A stretch of 64,000 nt of DNA from Neonectria sp. B-13 (lineage: Eukaryota; Ascomycota; Sordariomycetes; Hypocreales; Nectriaceae). Numbering within the stretch: the stretch's first letter is position 1; the number at the start of each line of letters is the position of its first letter. The notes below the pieces were generated by a model. The model searched no databases. It was not told the origin of the DNA and worked only from the letters and a program-made list of their open reading frames with translations. The position numbers and the translations under genes were made by a program. Below, piece by piece: positions 22,901 through 33,391 of the stretch. The DNA lies in the NCBI GenBank assembly GCA_002682825.1, contig NOKP01000027.1, positions 310,001 through 374,000 on the forward strand, written 5' to 3'.

Positions 22901-24874
22901 ATGGCGACGTGCACCATCAACGGCATCCAGGACCTGCTCGGCAAAGCAGGGCTGGACACTCCCGTCCCGGAGTTCCCCGGCGGCGACATTGTGCACAATC
23001 CGCAGGACATCTTCCGGGCTTACCTCGCCGAGACGCTGCGGAAGCTGGTGGACTGCGACAGGGTGGTGGCCTACGATGCCATTCAGCCCTCCAACATGAC
23101 GGGCATGGGCGACCTTGTCATTGTCTCGCCGAGGCTGAGGATCAAAGACGTCAAGTACAAAGATCTAGTCGCAGATCTAGCTCACAGGGTACGATCGCCG
23201 AGTCTACACGCTTATACAGAAAGCTATCGACTTCACTAACACGTGTCTTTCTATCATCAGCTGCCTCGATCACCGCCTTTCGCCTGTCCTATCCCGGACG
23301 GCATTCACCTGCGTGTCTTGTCGTCGCCTAACACGCTCTCCCGCCTTCTACTGCCCTACATCCATGACCGGAACAAGTCATACGGGTACGATGCATCGAT
23401 TGGGTTGGTCGACGCCAACGCACCGGAGGGCCCCAAGAAGAAGGTGATTGTCGAGTTCTCGTCTCCGAACATGGCGAGCGAGTTCCAGGTGTCGCATTTG
23501 CGCAGCACCCTCATCGGTGCGTACGTTGCTAACATCCATGCCGGAATGGGGTGGGATGTTGTCAAAATGAACTATCTCGGTGATTGGGGGAAGCAGATCG
23601 GCCTGCTCGCGGCCGGGTGGCAGAGGTTTGGTTCCGAGGAAGAGTTCCAGAGCGCGCCGCTTCAGCATCTGCTTCAAGTGAACCACAAGATCGAGGAACT
23701 CTTCAAGCCGGAGCAGGACGAATGCAAAGCAGCCAAGGCTGATGGAAAGGATGTCACTGAAATCGAGTCGCGTGGCTTGTACGCGGAAAGGGATGCCTTC
23801 TTCAAGAAGATGGAGGACAAGGAGCCCGAGGCCATTGCCCTGTGGCAGCGATTTCGGGACGCAACTGTGGAGGATTACAAGGAATCATATGGGCGACTTG
23901 GTATTCAGTTTGATGAATACTCTGGGGAGTCCCAGGTCAGCGCCGAGTCGGTTGACGAGGTCGAGACAGCGTTGAAGGAGAAGGGTGTCTACGAGGAACA
24001 CGATGGGTCCTGGATGATCGATTTCTCGAAGCACAACGCCAAGGGCCTTTCCACCGCTGTGGTGCGATATAGGAACGGAACCACGTCGTATCTTCTGAGA
24101 GATCTTGCGGCCGTGCTGGACAGGGCCAAAGCGCACTCATTCGATAAGATGATTTACGTCGTTGCCATGGAGCAGGAAATGCACTTCCACCGAGTTACCA
24201 AGACCCTCGAACTGATGGGCCGAACCGATCTGTCTGAGAAGATCCAGCATGTCGCGTTCGCCAAGATCACCGGGCTTCTCGACCAGTTTAAGGATGCTCA
24301 GCTGCTGAGCGACTATATCGATGGTTGCCGGCTGGCTATGCAGGCCGGGATATCGGACGACGCGGAGGAGCCAGTCTTTGTGACCAAGACCGATAAGTCG
24401 CTGGAATCCCTTGGGCTCTCTGGTCTTTTTATTCAGGATCTGAACCACAGGAGAACGACATCCTATGCATGCGACCCTAAGCGCATGACATCCTTCGAAG
24501 GCGAGACCGGCGCAGCGATCCAGAATTGCTACGCACGACTCCTCACCATCCTCGAAGAGAAACCCGAAGAACTCGACTACGCAGCCCTGGACTACTCTCA
24601 ACTGGAAACGGAGGACCACTCTGAGATTCTCCGCATTATGACGCAGTTTCCGGACACAACCTACGCATCGTTCAAGACGCTAGAGCCGACGGCTGTCATC
24701 ATTTACTTGGGGCGGTTGGTTGACCAAGTCATGGTGACGCTCGACGACGACGAAGAACAGGACTGGACGGATCGGGAGGAGGCGACGAAAGCAAGGATGG
24801 CCCTATACGAGACCGCTCGACAGGTCTTGGAGAATGGGCTAAGGATGTTGGGTCTTTCTCCCTGGAATCCGTAA
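22901..24874 (+). CDS. Arginyl-tRNA synthetase-like protein with degenerate active-site motifs, 633 aa
   Basis: Class I ArgRS fold: exon 1 22901-23188 (96 codons), intron 23189-23260 (donor GTACGA), exon 2 23261-24874. An N-terminal tRNA-binding domain about 1-120, Rossmann catalytic core about 150-430 (VIVEFSSPN, MNYLGDWGKQ, DEYSGESQV, LLRDLAAVLDR) and a C-terminal helical anticodon domain (RMTSFEGETG, LYETARQVLENGLRMLGLSP) are all in order at normal length. Odd: the HIGH motif, usually H-A-G-H in ArgRS, reads Q172-V-S-H175. The KMSKS-equivalent loop (usually near G-M-S-T-R) reads GLLDQFKD at 434-441. The highly conserved C-terminal Met is replaced by a PWNP end. The frame is intact, so this is an expressed-looking paralogue, probably inactive as a canonical synthetase. 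A repurposed role is inference. Confidence 0.9.
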
Positions 24875-25909
24875 AGTCTGGGTCTGGGCCGTTTCCGCGA
24901 ACACACTACGTTTCTGATTTGTTTCAGTCTCTTGATTTGATCTAAGTTTTGGTTCCTGATTTGACCCAAGTTTGGTTGCGATACTAGCCAGCAATTGTTT
25001 ATAACAGGAGGCAAATGTTGAAATTGAAGGCTGCGGGCGTTTTTGAATGCTACTTCTGGTGGGATATAGGCTGATCGAAGCTTGCCCAGAATATTGTCGG
25101 GAGGGAGGATGGCCAAGTATTCTGGAAGAACAACAGATGGTCGGCAAGCCTAGTAAGCCATGAGGACTTGAGCTGCAGGCACATAACAAAAAAGAAAAAA
25201 ACGCGGCGAGCAAGAAATTGGCATTGTTTCTGCAATACTGATTTATTAGTGACGAGATATATAGTCTTTATGAAACAGGACCTTCTTTGCAACGAGACGT
25301 AGTTTTACTCAATCGCATGCCGTCTAGCTTCTCATTTACTTGGACCGAGTGCCGGAGGGGTTTGAATTGGCACATATTGCTACAAACAGTTGTATGGTCG
25401 AACTACTGATGAAGAAACTGGACCTAACAGCGAAGTCACCATGAATATTCCGGAACACGTATAATCTGCAGAATCGTTGTCACCGACCGGGCTTTAGTAA
25501 GGGGATATATATGTAGCTGTTGTAAGTGAGTCGGCACTTAGAACAGACATTCGCGCGAAGATAAAAGAATGGTCGATACTAACGATGATAAATGCCGACA
25601 GACAAAGAATGAGTTAAAGTATTATACGGTAAAGCCCAGAAGGCAGATACATTGATGCTGACAGAATTCATGCAGACGCCGCCATTTTGCCCAAACAGGC
25701 GTAGAGGCGGGCAATCGCGGTTTTAGAGCATGCAGAGTGCTGACGGGCTCGGATCAACTTTGAACATTGCAAGGACGCCTCCATCATAGCCCACGAGCCG
25801 TGTCAATCTTGGGCAACACTGACAGGTCTCCTACCTATTACTACCCAAGAACTAATATACCAATTCGACCCTTACGTTCCGACCAGAAACAACCAGAGAC
25901 TCGACAGCG
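24875..25909. other. Intergenic region between ArgRS-like and rhodanese genes
   Basis: 1,035 bp, AT-richer than the flanking genes, with no supported exon. A tandem-like alternation of TTTGATYTAAGTTT/TGATTTG motifs lies at 24915-24975, just after the ArgRS-like stop. Mirrored at 44651-45685. Confidence 0.55.
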
Positions 25910-26455
25910 ATGGCTTCAGCTGCCCCGCAGGATACCCCGCCATGGTGGACAGCCTTCCCCGAGGCACAGGCATCATGCCCTCGAGTAGAAGCCTCCGAAG
26001 TTGCGGCGCTTGTCGAAAAGGTCTCAGCGGCGGGTTCAGGTGCCACTAGAGATTTCCTCCTGGTGGATGTGCGCCGGACGGACTGGGAGGGCGGCACTGT
26101 ATCGACCTCCATCAACCTCCCCGCGCACACTTTCTACCAGACCCGGCCCGTGATCTACCAGCTTTGCAAGCAGGCGGGCATTCGGAGGATCATCTTCTAC
26201 TGCGGTAAGAACCTTGTCTGATCCCGGAACAGCTCAACGCAAGACCGCTGCTGACACATCCGGTCGCGAACAGGAAGCTGTGGGAGCAGAGGCCCTCGCT
26301 GCGCCGGATGGATGCAAGACTATCTTGACGAGGTCGACGAGACTGGCATCAAAGCCGAAATCCTCGCCGGGGGTATCAAGGGTTGGCAGAAGGCGTACGG
26401 AGGAAGGCTGATGGATTATTATGAGGAGAAAATTTGGGCAGAACAGAGCAAATAG
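25910..26455 (+). CDS. Rhodanese/Cdc25-like protein (YCH1/IBP1-type), 158 aa
   Basis: Single rhodanese domain of the Cdc25-related class, known in yeast as Ych1/Ibp1 with phosphatase activity. Exon 1 25910-26204, intron 26205-26273 (GTAAGA...CAG), exon 2 26274-26455. Seen: LLVDVRRTDWEGG and INLPAH are the rhodanese signatures; the active-site loop, completed by splicing, is C-GSCGS-R, the C-x5-R arrangement of Cdc25-like and arsenate-reductase-like enzymes. It is followed by GPRCAGW and GGIKGWQKAYGG, typical of this subgroup. Phosphatase versus arsenate reductase cannot be decided from sequence. Confidence 0.88.
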
Positions 26456-26603
26456 GTTTGGTTGGCACTGGTCCTGAGGGTATTTCCTTTCTTGGTATCT
26501 AGCAAGATAGACCCGAGCGAATAGTCTCATGGACATGACTCATTTTCGACCGCAAACTCCAAGCAAGCATCTTAGATTTCCATCCTCCCGTCCCATCGTC
26601 CGT

Positions 26604-27095
26604 CTATCGGTGTTGTCGGTCGTCGCCGCCGATTCGTTCCAGAGCCTCCAGCATCACCACGGAGTTACCACGGATGACCTATTGTCGGTATCAGTATCAA
26701 TCAGTTGCAGCGCGCAAGAAGTCAAGAAGACGTACCGCCATGCCGAGTCGGACCTTCTCGCCGCCCTCTTTCTCCTCCACCGCCTCGTCCAGGACAATGT
26801 TCAGGAACACCTGTGTCGGTCAGCATAGCCCGGCAGAATACACAGCGCAACAGTTCCATCGCTTACATCGTAACCACGGAGGACGCCGATAACCTTGCGA
26901 CTACCGTTCAGTTGGACAAACAGTCGCTTGTCGAGGTACTAGGCAGAAAAGTTAGGTCTGATGCTTGAGGCCTTGGGTCGCAAGAGTAATTGATGGCGGG
27001 GGACCGTCCTGTCGCAGGAGAGGTCGCAGGACGCGACAGAATCTGAAAGGGAGTCTTGGATATACCTTCTTTAACTCGGGCTGGGCGGGCGCCAT
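26604..27095 (-). CDS. Small nuclear ribonucleoprotein G (SmG), 83 aa
   Basis: Core Sm-ring protein of the U1, U2, U4 and U5 snRNPs. Four tiny exons: 27095-27066, 26938-26867, 26810-26736, 26678-26604, all phase 0. Starts MAPAQPELKK. Sm1 motif: RKVIGVLRGYDVFLNIVLD. Sm2 motif: VIRGNSVVMLE. Length and sequence are standard for SmG. Divergent from the Ntr2-like gene with only 215 bp between starts. Confidence 0.95.
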
Positions 27096-27310
27096 CTTGA
27101 GCAGTTCAATGAGATATCTTGAACGCTGTGGTGTTGCGACGCGATGGCTGCACCTTGAGCTACCCATTTCACACCCCGGTTGGAAAAACATGGTCACGTG
27201 CGGATAAGATAAGATTTCACGTCACGGCCGCATGTCAACGGCGCCCGGCGCAACTTTCAAGATTCGCAGCATTCATCTTCTGGAGTGTCGCACTCGATAA
27301 TTCTGTCAAA
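27096..27310. promoter_or_regulatory. Compact bidirectional promoter of SmG and Ntr2-like genes
   Basis: 215 bp between divergent start codons. It holds an E-box CACGTG at 27195-27200, an overlapping GATA pair GATAAGATAAG at 27203-27213, and CACGTCAC at about 27218-27225. Mirrored at 43250-43464. Confidence 0.65.
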
Positions 27311-28781
27311 ATGAGCTCGTTTGGGGCGAAGCGCAAAGCAAAGGTCATCAAGGTGGTGGATGACAACGATGCTGCCGAAGAAACGCACACCGCGAGTGCC
27401 GACGACGCGCTGAAAGCTGGTGAGCATTCCTTGATTCCTCTTCGCGACTATTGCTGATGCAGATTAAGGCTGACCTTTACGAATGACAGAATCTTCGAAG
27501 CCGGTTTTTGGATCTAAATCCGGACGAAAGCCTTTTCGACAGTCAGGACTAAGGAAGAGCCTCAACCTGGCCGACAGCGGAAGCCTTGGAGAAGAAGCCC
27601 CTACCAAGAATGACGGCGATGACGATGACGGCCCTGTGGTGGTCCGACCAGTAATCAGCCGGTCAAGTTCGCTGAAACATAAGAAGCGCCCCAACAAGTC
27701 GTCACGGCTCTCGTTTGGTGGAGATGAAGCTGTCGCAGGCGACGAGGACAATGCCGAGGTCTTCACGCCGAAGAAAGTCCCGCTCGGGCAACGGGCTCTA
27801 GAGAATAGCGCCATCAAGAGGGGGATATCGTCGAGGGGCCTTCCGATGCGGTCGCTAGGGGACGAAGATGACCGACCGAAATATAGCAAGGAATACCTCG
27901 ACGAACTTCAGTCTTCAACGCCCAATACTCCCCAGAAAGTCTCTACGTTCTCCCCCGACGATGTCGACGCGATGGATCTCGATGTCTCCGAGCTCGACGG
28001 TGCCCTCGTCGTTGATTCTTCCGATCTAGGACGCGCGAAACCCAATACCACCATCCTAACTGATGTTGAGATCCGTGAGAAAAAGGAGCGTCGACAACGG
28101 TTAGCAAAGGAACAGGACTTTCTCTCCCTCGAAGACGACGATGAGGATAGTTTTGGTCGCAAGAAGAAGGATGATACCCGGTTGAAGGCAGAGGATGAAG
28201 ACCTAGGAGAAGGTTTCGATAATTACGTCGAGGATGGAGGCTTGTCTCTTGGCAAGCGGGCTGAAAAGGAACGGCGCAAACATGACCGACAGCAGATGGC
28301 CGAGCTCATCACGGCGGCTGAGGGGCACACGTCAGACTCATCCTCCGATAGCGATGCTGAGCGGCGGATCGCCTACGAAGCGGCACAGACACGTGCAGGA
28401 ATGGATGGCCTGAAGAAGCCCCGAAAGGATCCTGGTCAAGACTTGCTGCAAGTGCCTCCAAAGATCTCGCCGCTCCCCAGCCTGACGGAATGCCTTGCCC
28501 GACTGCAAACCACGCTTAAAGGAATGGAAGGGGATATGAAGGGGAAACAGGCCCGAGTGGAAAAGCTGAAAAAAGAGCGGGAGGACATTGTGCAGAGGGA
28601 GAAGGAGGTGCAAGCTTTGCTTGACGAAACAGGCCGGAAATACCAAGAAGTAATGGGATCTACCAAGATCGCGGAAGTAGTGCCGAGCACTGCGCCAGCC
28701 GAGTTATCTGGAGCCAGGGGTTTAGAAAGTCTTGGAACGCCGTCAAGGAAACCAGAGGACGATGACGATGAAGTTTCATAG
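27311..28781 (+). CDS. Nineteen-complex-related protein 2 (Ntr2)-like splicing factor, 466 aa
   Basis: Nuclear protein of the Ntr2/GCFC-related family; yeast Ntr2 works with Ntr1 and the helicase Prp43 in spliceosome disassembly. Exon 1 27311-27419, intron 27420-27489, exon 2 27490-28781. Starts MSSFGAKRKAKVIKV. Largely charged and low-complexity: basic and acidic blocks up to about 320, the family-typical DDRPKYSKEYLDELQSSTPN segment near 190, a Lys/Asp-rich region, then a predicted coiled coil about 350-430 (heptad-like MEGDMKGKQARVEKLKKERE). No enzymatic motif. Assigned on overall composition plus the YSKEYLDEL signature. Confidence 0.8.
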
Positions 28782-29121
28782 CCTGATGAAGACATCAACA
28801 GGCCATGCATCTATCCCTCTACTGTGCATCGCCGTGTAAGCGACGGGTGCCTCAGTAACACCTCTATCGTGTACAACATCAGCTCGCGTGATCGAAGCTA
28901 CATATACCAGAGGTCACAGTATTAAAAGCAGGTTCATCCACAAGTATCTGGTCTACAATTATTGGTACAAGCGAACAGTTGAAGTTGCCGTAAAACGTAA
29001 GGTTGGTCATTTTCTCGCCTGGGCAAACTGAACCTAAGAAGTAGACTACATGTTACCGGCTGCATATATGTGCTCTATACAATCATACAGGCCATTAAAG
29101 ATTATTAAGGTGCTGGCTATC
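28782..29121. other. Convergent 3' intergenic region, Ntr2-like / P450
   Basis: 340 bp without a supported exon. Mirrored at 41439-41778. Confidence 0.6.
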
Positions 29122-30928
29122 TCATAACGTCCGTCTCGTTATCCTGACCCAAAAGTCCGAGGCAAACAAGAAAACAGAAGTCGTCGTCTTGATCGGCTGC
29201 TCGGCATTGAGCACTGCAAAATCGTATCGCTTCATCAACTGCTTCGTGTTAGTATACCCAGGTAAGCCTTGTCCAGCGGTATCTCACCTCGTAAACAGCT
29301 TTGTGAATCTCCATCAGAGCAAGTGGTTTCCCCAGACATGAGTACTTCCCATGGCCGAAATGCGTGTCCAACGCCGCGACCATCCGCTTCAACTCGTCCC
29401 CGTCGGCGATCAACCACCGCTCTGGCCGGAACACGTCGGCGTCTTCGCCCCAAACGAGCCTCGAGCGTCCGACGGCGTAGAAGCCCTGCCCGATCTGCGT
29501 GCCGCCGGGCACGAAGTAGCCGTTGATGGTGTCGCCCTCGGGGGGCACTTGCTTGAAGCCCAGGCCTCCCACGGGCGGCCACATGCGTAGGCCCTCACGG
29601 ACGACGGCCTGGAGGTACGGCAGGGTCTGCGTCTCGGCCCAGGCGATGGGCGTGCTGAGGAGCGGCGCGAAGTGGCGGATCTCGGTGATCAGCGAGGCGT
29701 AGGCGGTGGGATTGGTGATCAGGGAGAGGATGATCATGCGGAGGACGTGGGCGGAGGAGTTGGAGCCGGCGATGCTACGGCGTGGTCAGCGGTCTGCGAA
29801 TTCGTAGGGGAGCTGGAGGGCTTCAGGACTTACATGGAGATGAAGACCTGCTGGATGAGCTCTTCTTTGGTCATGCCGTTGTTGATGTGCGCCTGCATCA
29901 TGTCCTTGACCGGCGGAGCGTCTGTGGCAAGCCGTCTCTCGACGAAATTCCTCGCGAATCTGAACATAGATGAGATGTTAGCGGCCGACTTTCCCCAGAT
30001 CAATATTCCAATCCCAAGGCTTCACTTACCCCATGAGCCGCCCAAAGCCAACCTGGTCGCCCTCGCGCGGCAGGACCAGGCAGAGCGGCCACCGGTGGAC
30101 AATCTGCGTCAGCCAGGGCAGGACGGACACGACGTTCATGACGGGAAGCGAGCTGGCGTTGATCTCGTTGTAGTTGTAGAGGTCCTCGTCGCGCGCGAGG
30201 TAGCCGAAAGGCTCGCCGAGGGAGACGTCGCCGATGGCGTCGAGGGCGAAGAACTGTGTCTTCTCCGCCAGGTCTACCGGGCGCGTGGCGGTGTCAGTGG
30301 AGATGTACTTGCGATCAAGAAGAGCGAGGAAGTTGAGGAGCTGGCGGTCCATGCCGGGCTCGAATCCGAATCCCTCGGTTTCCTTGCCGGAGTACTAGAG
30401 AAGGTTGTCAACTATGTAGAAGAGCAGAATTTCCATTTCTCGACTACTCACTCCCGGAGCCATCTTGGCTCTCATGGCTTTGTGTTTGGCCTCGTCCCTT
30501 GTCGAGACCACGTTATCAACCCCGGGTACGATCCTGCCGCTGGTGTAGAAGTCGCCCTTGGTATAGTCACTGCGGACGGCGGACATGTGTCGCAGGACAA
30601 CTGGGTCCGTCGAGAGCAGTTCGTTCGGCCCAATTCGTACCAGCGGGCCTCAGTTGCGTTAACATTTATAGATGCCATCAAGACCAAGTCAATAAGAAGC
30701 CTCACCGTGCATGTCGCTTGCTTCCTTAAGACTCTCATGGTAGCGACCGCCGAGGGCCTCTCTGAGCTGCCAGAAACTCGACCATCCAGCGAGCTTGGGG
30801 CCGGGGATGTGTCGCAGTCGAGACCAGCGCCGGACTCTGCGAGTGACGGCGACGACGATCAGGCCGAGAAGGACGGCGAGGAGGAGACTCGACGACGGCG
30901 TCGAGTTCAGGCGCAACAGCAGGCCCAT
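29122..30928 (-). CDS. Cytochrome P450 monooxygenase, 504 aa, six exons
   Basis: Membrane-anchored microsomal P450 inserting oxygen into an unknown substrate. Exons 30928-30706, 30648-30452, 30394-30030, 29959-29834, 29774-29288, 29238-29122; phases close to a 504-residue protein of normal length. N-terminal anchor about 13-30 (SSSLLLAVLLGLIVVAV), Pro-rich hinge IPGPKLAGW, I-helix AGSNSS (306-311), K-helix E364-x-x-R367, and heme-binding loop F443-G-H-G-K-Y-S-C450-L-G. Sequence style (PLVRIGPNELL, HKAMRAKMAPGYSGKE) resembles the pisatin-demethylase/benzoate-hydroxylase-like fungal P450s. In the I-helix the usual D-T pair is N-S, a mild oddity. It is 966 bp from the flavin monooxygenase and in the same orientation, suggesting a shared pathway. 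Confidence 0.92.
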
Positions 30929-31894
30929 GGTTAACCGCAAAGACGGGGCAGGTATACCTTCTCTCAAGAAGCAAGTCGTCGATGTCCAGAACTCCAGGAG
31001 CGGGAACAAAGTCTCCAAACAGACTCGCGGCCATGTGGGGGAACGGCTTTAGCCCGCCATCTTAGCCTTCCCAGGTCCTCTGACTGGGATCAACATGGTT
31101 GCAAAGGTCCAGAGGGAGGCTAGCGGGGGCGATTCTAACAAACATACGCCTGAGACTTAAGGGACGAGGGCCTAGAAGAGCATGCCCGCTTGCACTCGGG
31201 GAGTCTGGACGGGATGGGACGGCCGGATCCAGCAGCGTCCCCGGTGGAGTGGATGGGGGACGTGGTCGTGGTACAGATTAGGCTTACAGGCGGACCAACC
31301 CGTCGGGAACACATCCCATTGCGCTCCACTGCATATTGATGCATCACTAACACCAAATGCCCCAGCATCGGTTGGTCGACGAGCCCGGCGTGCTGGACGA
31401 TCCGGGCAAGGTATCCCGGGCATGGGTTCACCTGTAAATCTACAGTGGAAGAGGCCGTAGCCTGAAATGGCAGGTAAATAACTTCTTCTCACGTAGTACT
31501 GGACGTACGAATGCTCATCATAAAACGACATGAATGAATGTCGTAGATTGGGGATCTAGTTCGGAATTCATCTGCTTGTGGAAAGCCGAGCCATGCCGGA
31601 GCCCCGGCCCGGCTCCCAACTTCCAAGGGTTTCCCTGACTGACACCCGGATCCATTACTCTAATTTACGACCTTATTTATTTCTAGGGCGGCTCCCGCAA
31701 AAGCAATGTGGTGGATCTGCACTGACAATGATCGTCCGGGATCAGCAATGCAGGTTTCCGCGTCTCCAACGGTGGGTGAGACTCATCCCTACGTAATTCA
31801 TCATCTTTCTCCTAAGGCGTACTGCCGTATCAAATATCCACAGACAAGTGCTGTGTACAGGGAATATTCCGTCGCTCTCATAAAACCCCATCAT
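30929..31894. other. Intergenic region between P450 promoter and monooxygenase 3' end
   Basis: 966 bp. Presumed P450 promoter on the minus strand and 3' flank of the flavin monooxygenase. No supported exon. Mirrored at 38666-39631. Confidence 0.5.
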
Positions 31895-33391
31895 TCATGT
31901 CTCCTTCTTGCTCTCCCTTCGACCGTAGAGCAACCCTTCCGTAACGCTCCCAAACAACCACGCCCACATGTCTATAGCCAGGTTGGTACGGCCGTACCAA
32001 ACGCCCTCACCCGTCACCTTGGGTATCCGGTCGGCGGCCTTGAGAAAGTAGTTGGCGGTCGTGGATACAGCCAGCTTCCGCGGCTTACCTTTCGGGTTCT
32101 CCATCACCGGCACCACCGTCGTCGACCCCGTGCTCTCCATTTGCTTCAGGACCCGCACCACAGTCTTGGCCATGATGTCGGCGCCGGGCGTCCACGACTG
32201 CGTCACATAGCCCATGATGAAGGCGCTGTTGGGGAGCGACTCGAGCAGGCATCCGCGCCAGGTATATTTCGATCCTATTTCGACGGGCTGGCCGTCAACC
32301 AGAGGCGTCACTCCGCCCAAGAGCTGGAAGTAGAGTCCGGTGGCGGTGACGATGATGTCAGCAGTGAGCTTGCGCCCGGACTTGAGCAGGACGCCATCCG
32401 TGGTCACCGTGTCGATCACGTCCGTCACGAGCTCAACATTGTCTCGGTGCAATGCCTTGAAGAAATCACCATCCGGACACATGCACAGGCGCTGCTGGAA
32501 GGGATTGTAGCTCGGGTTGAAGTGGACGCCAATGTCCAAATCCTTGGGCACCGCCTCCTTGGTCGACTTGTTGATGAAGAACCTCCCCACGCCGGGGAAT
32601 GCTAGTAGAAATTGGGTGATGAACACCTCATCCACCGTGTCCTTCCACCACGCGATCCAATGGACCCACGCCAGCGGGAGGAAGATGCGCAGGAAGGCTT
32701 CAAGCCCCGACGACGTGCTCCGCGAAACCACGAAGGACGGGCTGCGCTGGAGCATCGTCACCATGCCTGCCTTCTCGGCCAGCGAGGGCACAATGGTGAC
32801 GGCGGTGGCGCCGGACCCGACGATGATCATCCGTTTGTTGGCGTAGTCGAGATCCTCGGGCCACCATTGGGGGTGGATAGTCTTGCCCTCGAAGCTGTCC
32901 AGCCCGGGAATGACACTGGGAAATGCCTTGTCGTAGGAGTAGTACCCCATGCAGCTGATGATGAAGTTTGCGGTAAAGACCTTGCGCTCTCCGTCAACTT
33001 CTACGTCGAGCCGCCAGTTCTGCTCGTCGGTGCGCCACTCGCAGCCCACCAACTTGTGCCGGAACCGAATCGTGTCTCTGAGGCCCGCGGCGTCGACAGC
33101 CTCCTCCAGATACTCGACGATCTCGGTGGCCAGTGCCATCTTGTGCTTGTGCTTCCAGGGGTGCCATTTGAAGCCGAACGAGGTCATGAAAGAGTCGGAT
33201 CGGAAGCCCGGGTAGCGGAAGAAGCTCCAGGTCCCGCCGAGGATGGGACGGGCTTCGAGGATGGTGAACGGGCGGTGGGGGAGCGACTCGCGGAGGATGT
33301 GGGCCGTGTTGATCCCCGAGAGGCCGGCTCCCAGGACAACGATGTCGTGGTGCTCGACAGGGTCGGCCATGTCGAGGGCGCTTGGGGACAT
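31895..33391 (-). CDS. Baeyer-Villiger-type flavin monooxygenase, single exon, 498 aa
   Basis: FAD/NADPH enzyme expected to turn a ketone into an ester/lactone or to hydroxylate. Seen: FAD-binding GAGLSG at residues 21-26; FRYPGFRSDSFMTSFGF flavin/substrate region; the BVMO fingerprint F-x-G-x3-H-x3-W-P at 167-178 (FEGKTIHPQWWP); NADPH-binding Rossmann GSGATA at 192-197; late ATG (VTATGLYF) motif. Sits just upstream of, and co-oriented with, the P450. Strong third-codon G/C bias opens a long antisense frame on each side, which I treat as a shadow. Substrate unknown. Confidence 0.92.
   Translation of the reverse strand: MSPSALDMADPVEHHDIVVLGAGLSGINTAHILRESLPHRPFTILEARPILGGTWSFFRYPGFRSDSFMTSFGFKWHPWKHKHKMALATEIVEYLEEAVDAAGLRDTIRFRHKLVGCEWRTDEQNWRLDVEVDGERKVFTANFIISCMGYYSYDKAFPSVIPGLDSFEGKTIHPQWWPEDLDYANKRMIIVGSGATAVTIVPSLAEKAGMVTMLQRSPSFVVSRSTSSGLEAFLRIFLPLAWVHWIAWWKDTVDEVFITQFLLAFPGVGRFFINKSTKEAVPKDLDIGVHFNPSYNPFQQRLCMCPDGDFFKALHRDNVELVTDVIDTVTTDGVLLKSGRKLTADIIVTATGLYFQLLGGVTPLVDGQPVEIGSKYTWRGCLLESLPNSAFIMGYVTQSWTPGADIMAKTVVRVLKQMESTGSTTVVPVMENPKGKPRKLAVSTTANYFLKAADRIPKVTGEGVWYGRTNLAIDMWAWLFGSVTEGLLYGRRESKKET
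31983..32000. repeat. Perfect 18-bp palindrome inside the monooxygenase gene
   Basis: TTGGTACGGCCGTACCAA, its own reverse complement, within the C-terminal coding region (codons for VWYGRTN). The core CGGCCG resembles an everted Zn2Cys6 half-site pair. The copy in the other arm is at 38560-38577. Confidence 0.85.

Noticed and set aside
29672..30934. 420-codon open frame antisense to the P450 gene
   Set aside because: Lies opposite a multi-exon gene with heme, ExxR and anchor motifs; the antisense frame has no motif and arises from G/C-ending codons.
13312..33391. Zn2Cys6 factor as dedicated regulator of the P450/monooxygenase pair
   Set aside because: Thirteen kb and several housekeeping genes separate them; no evidence links the two.
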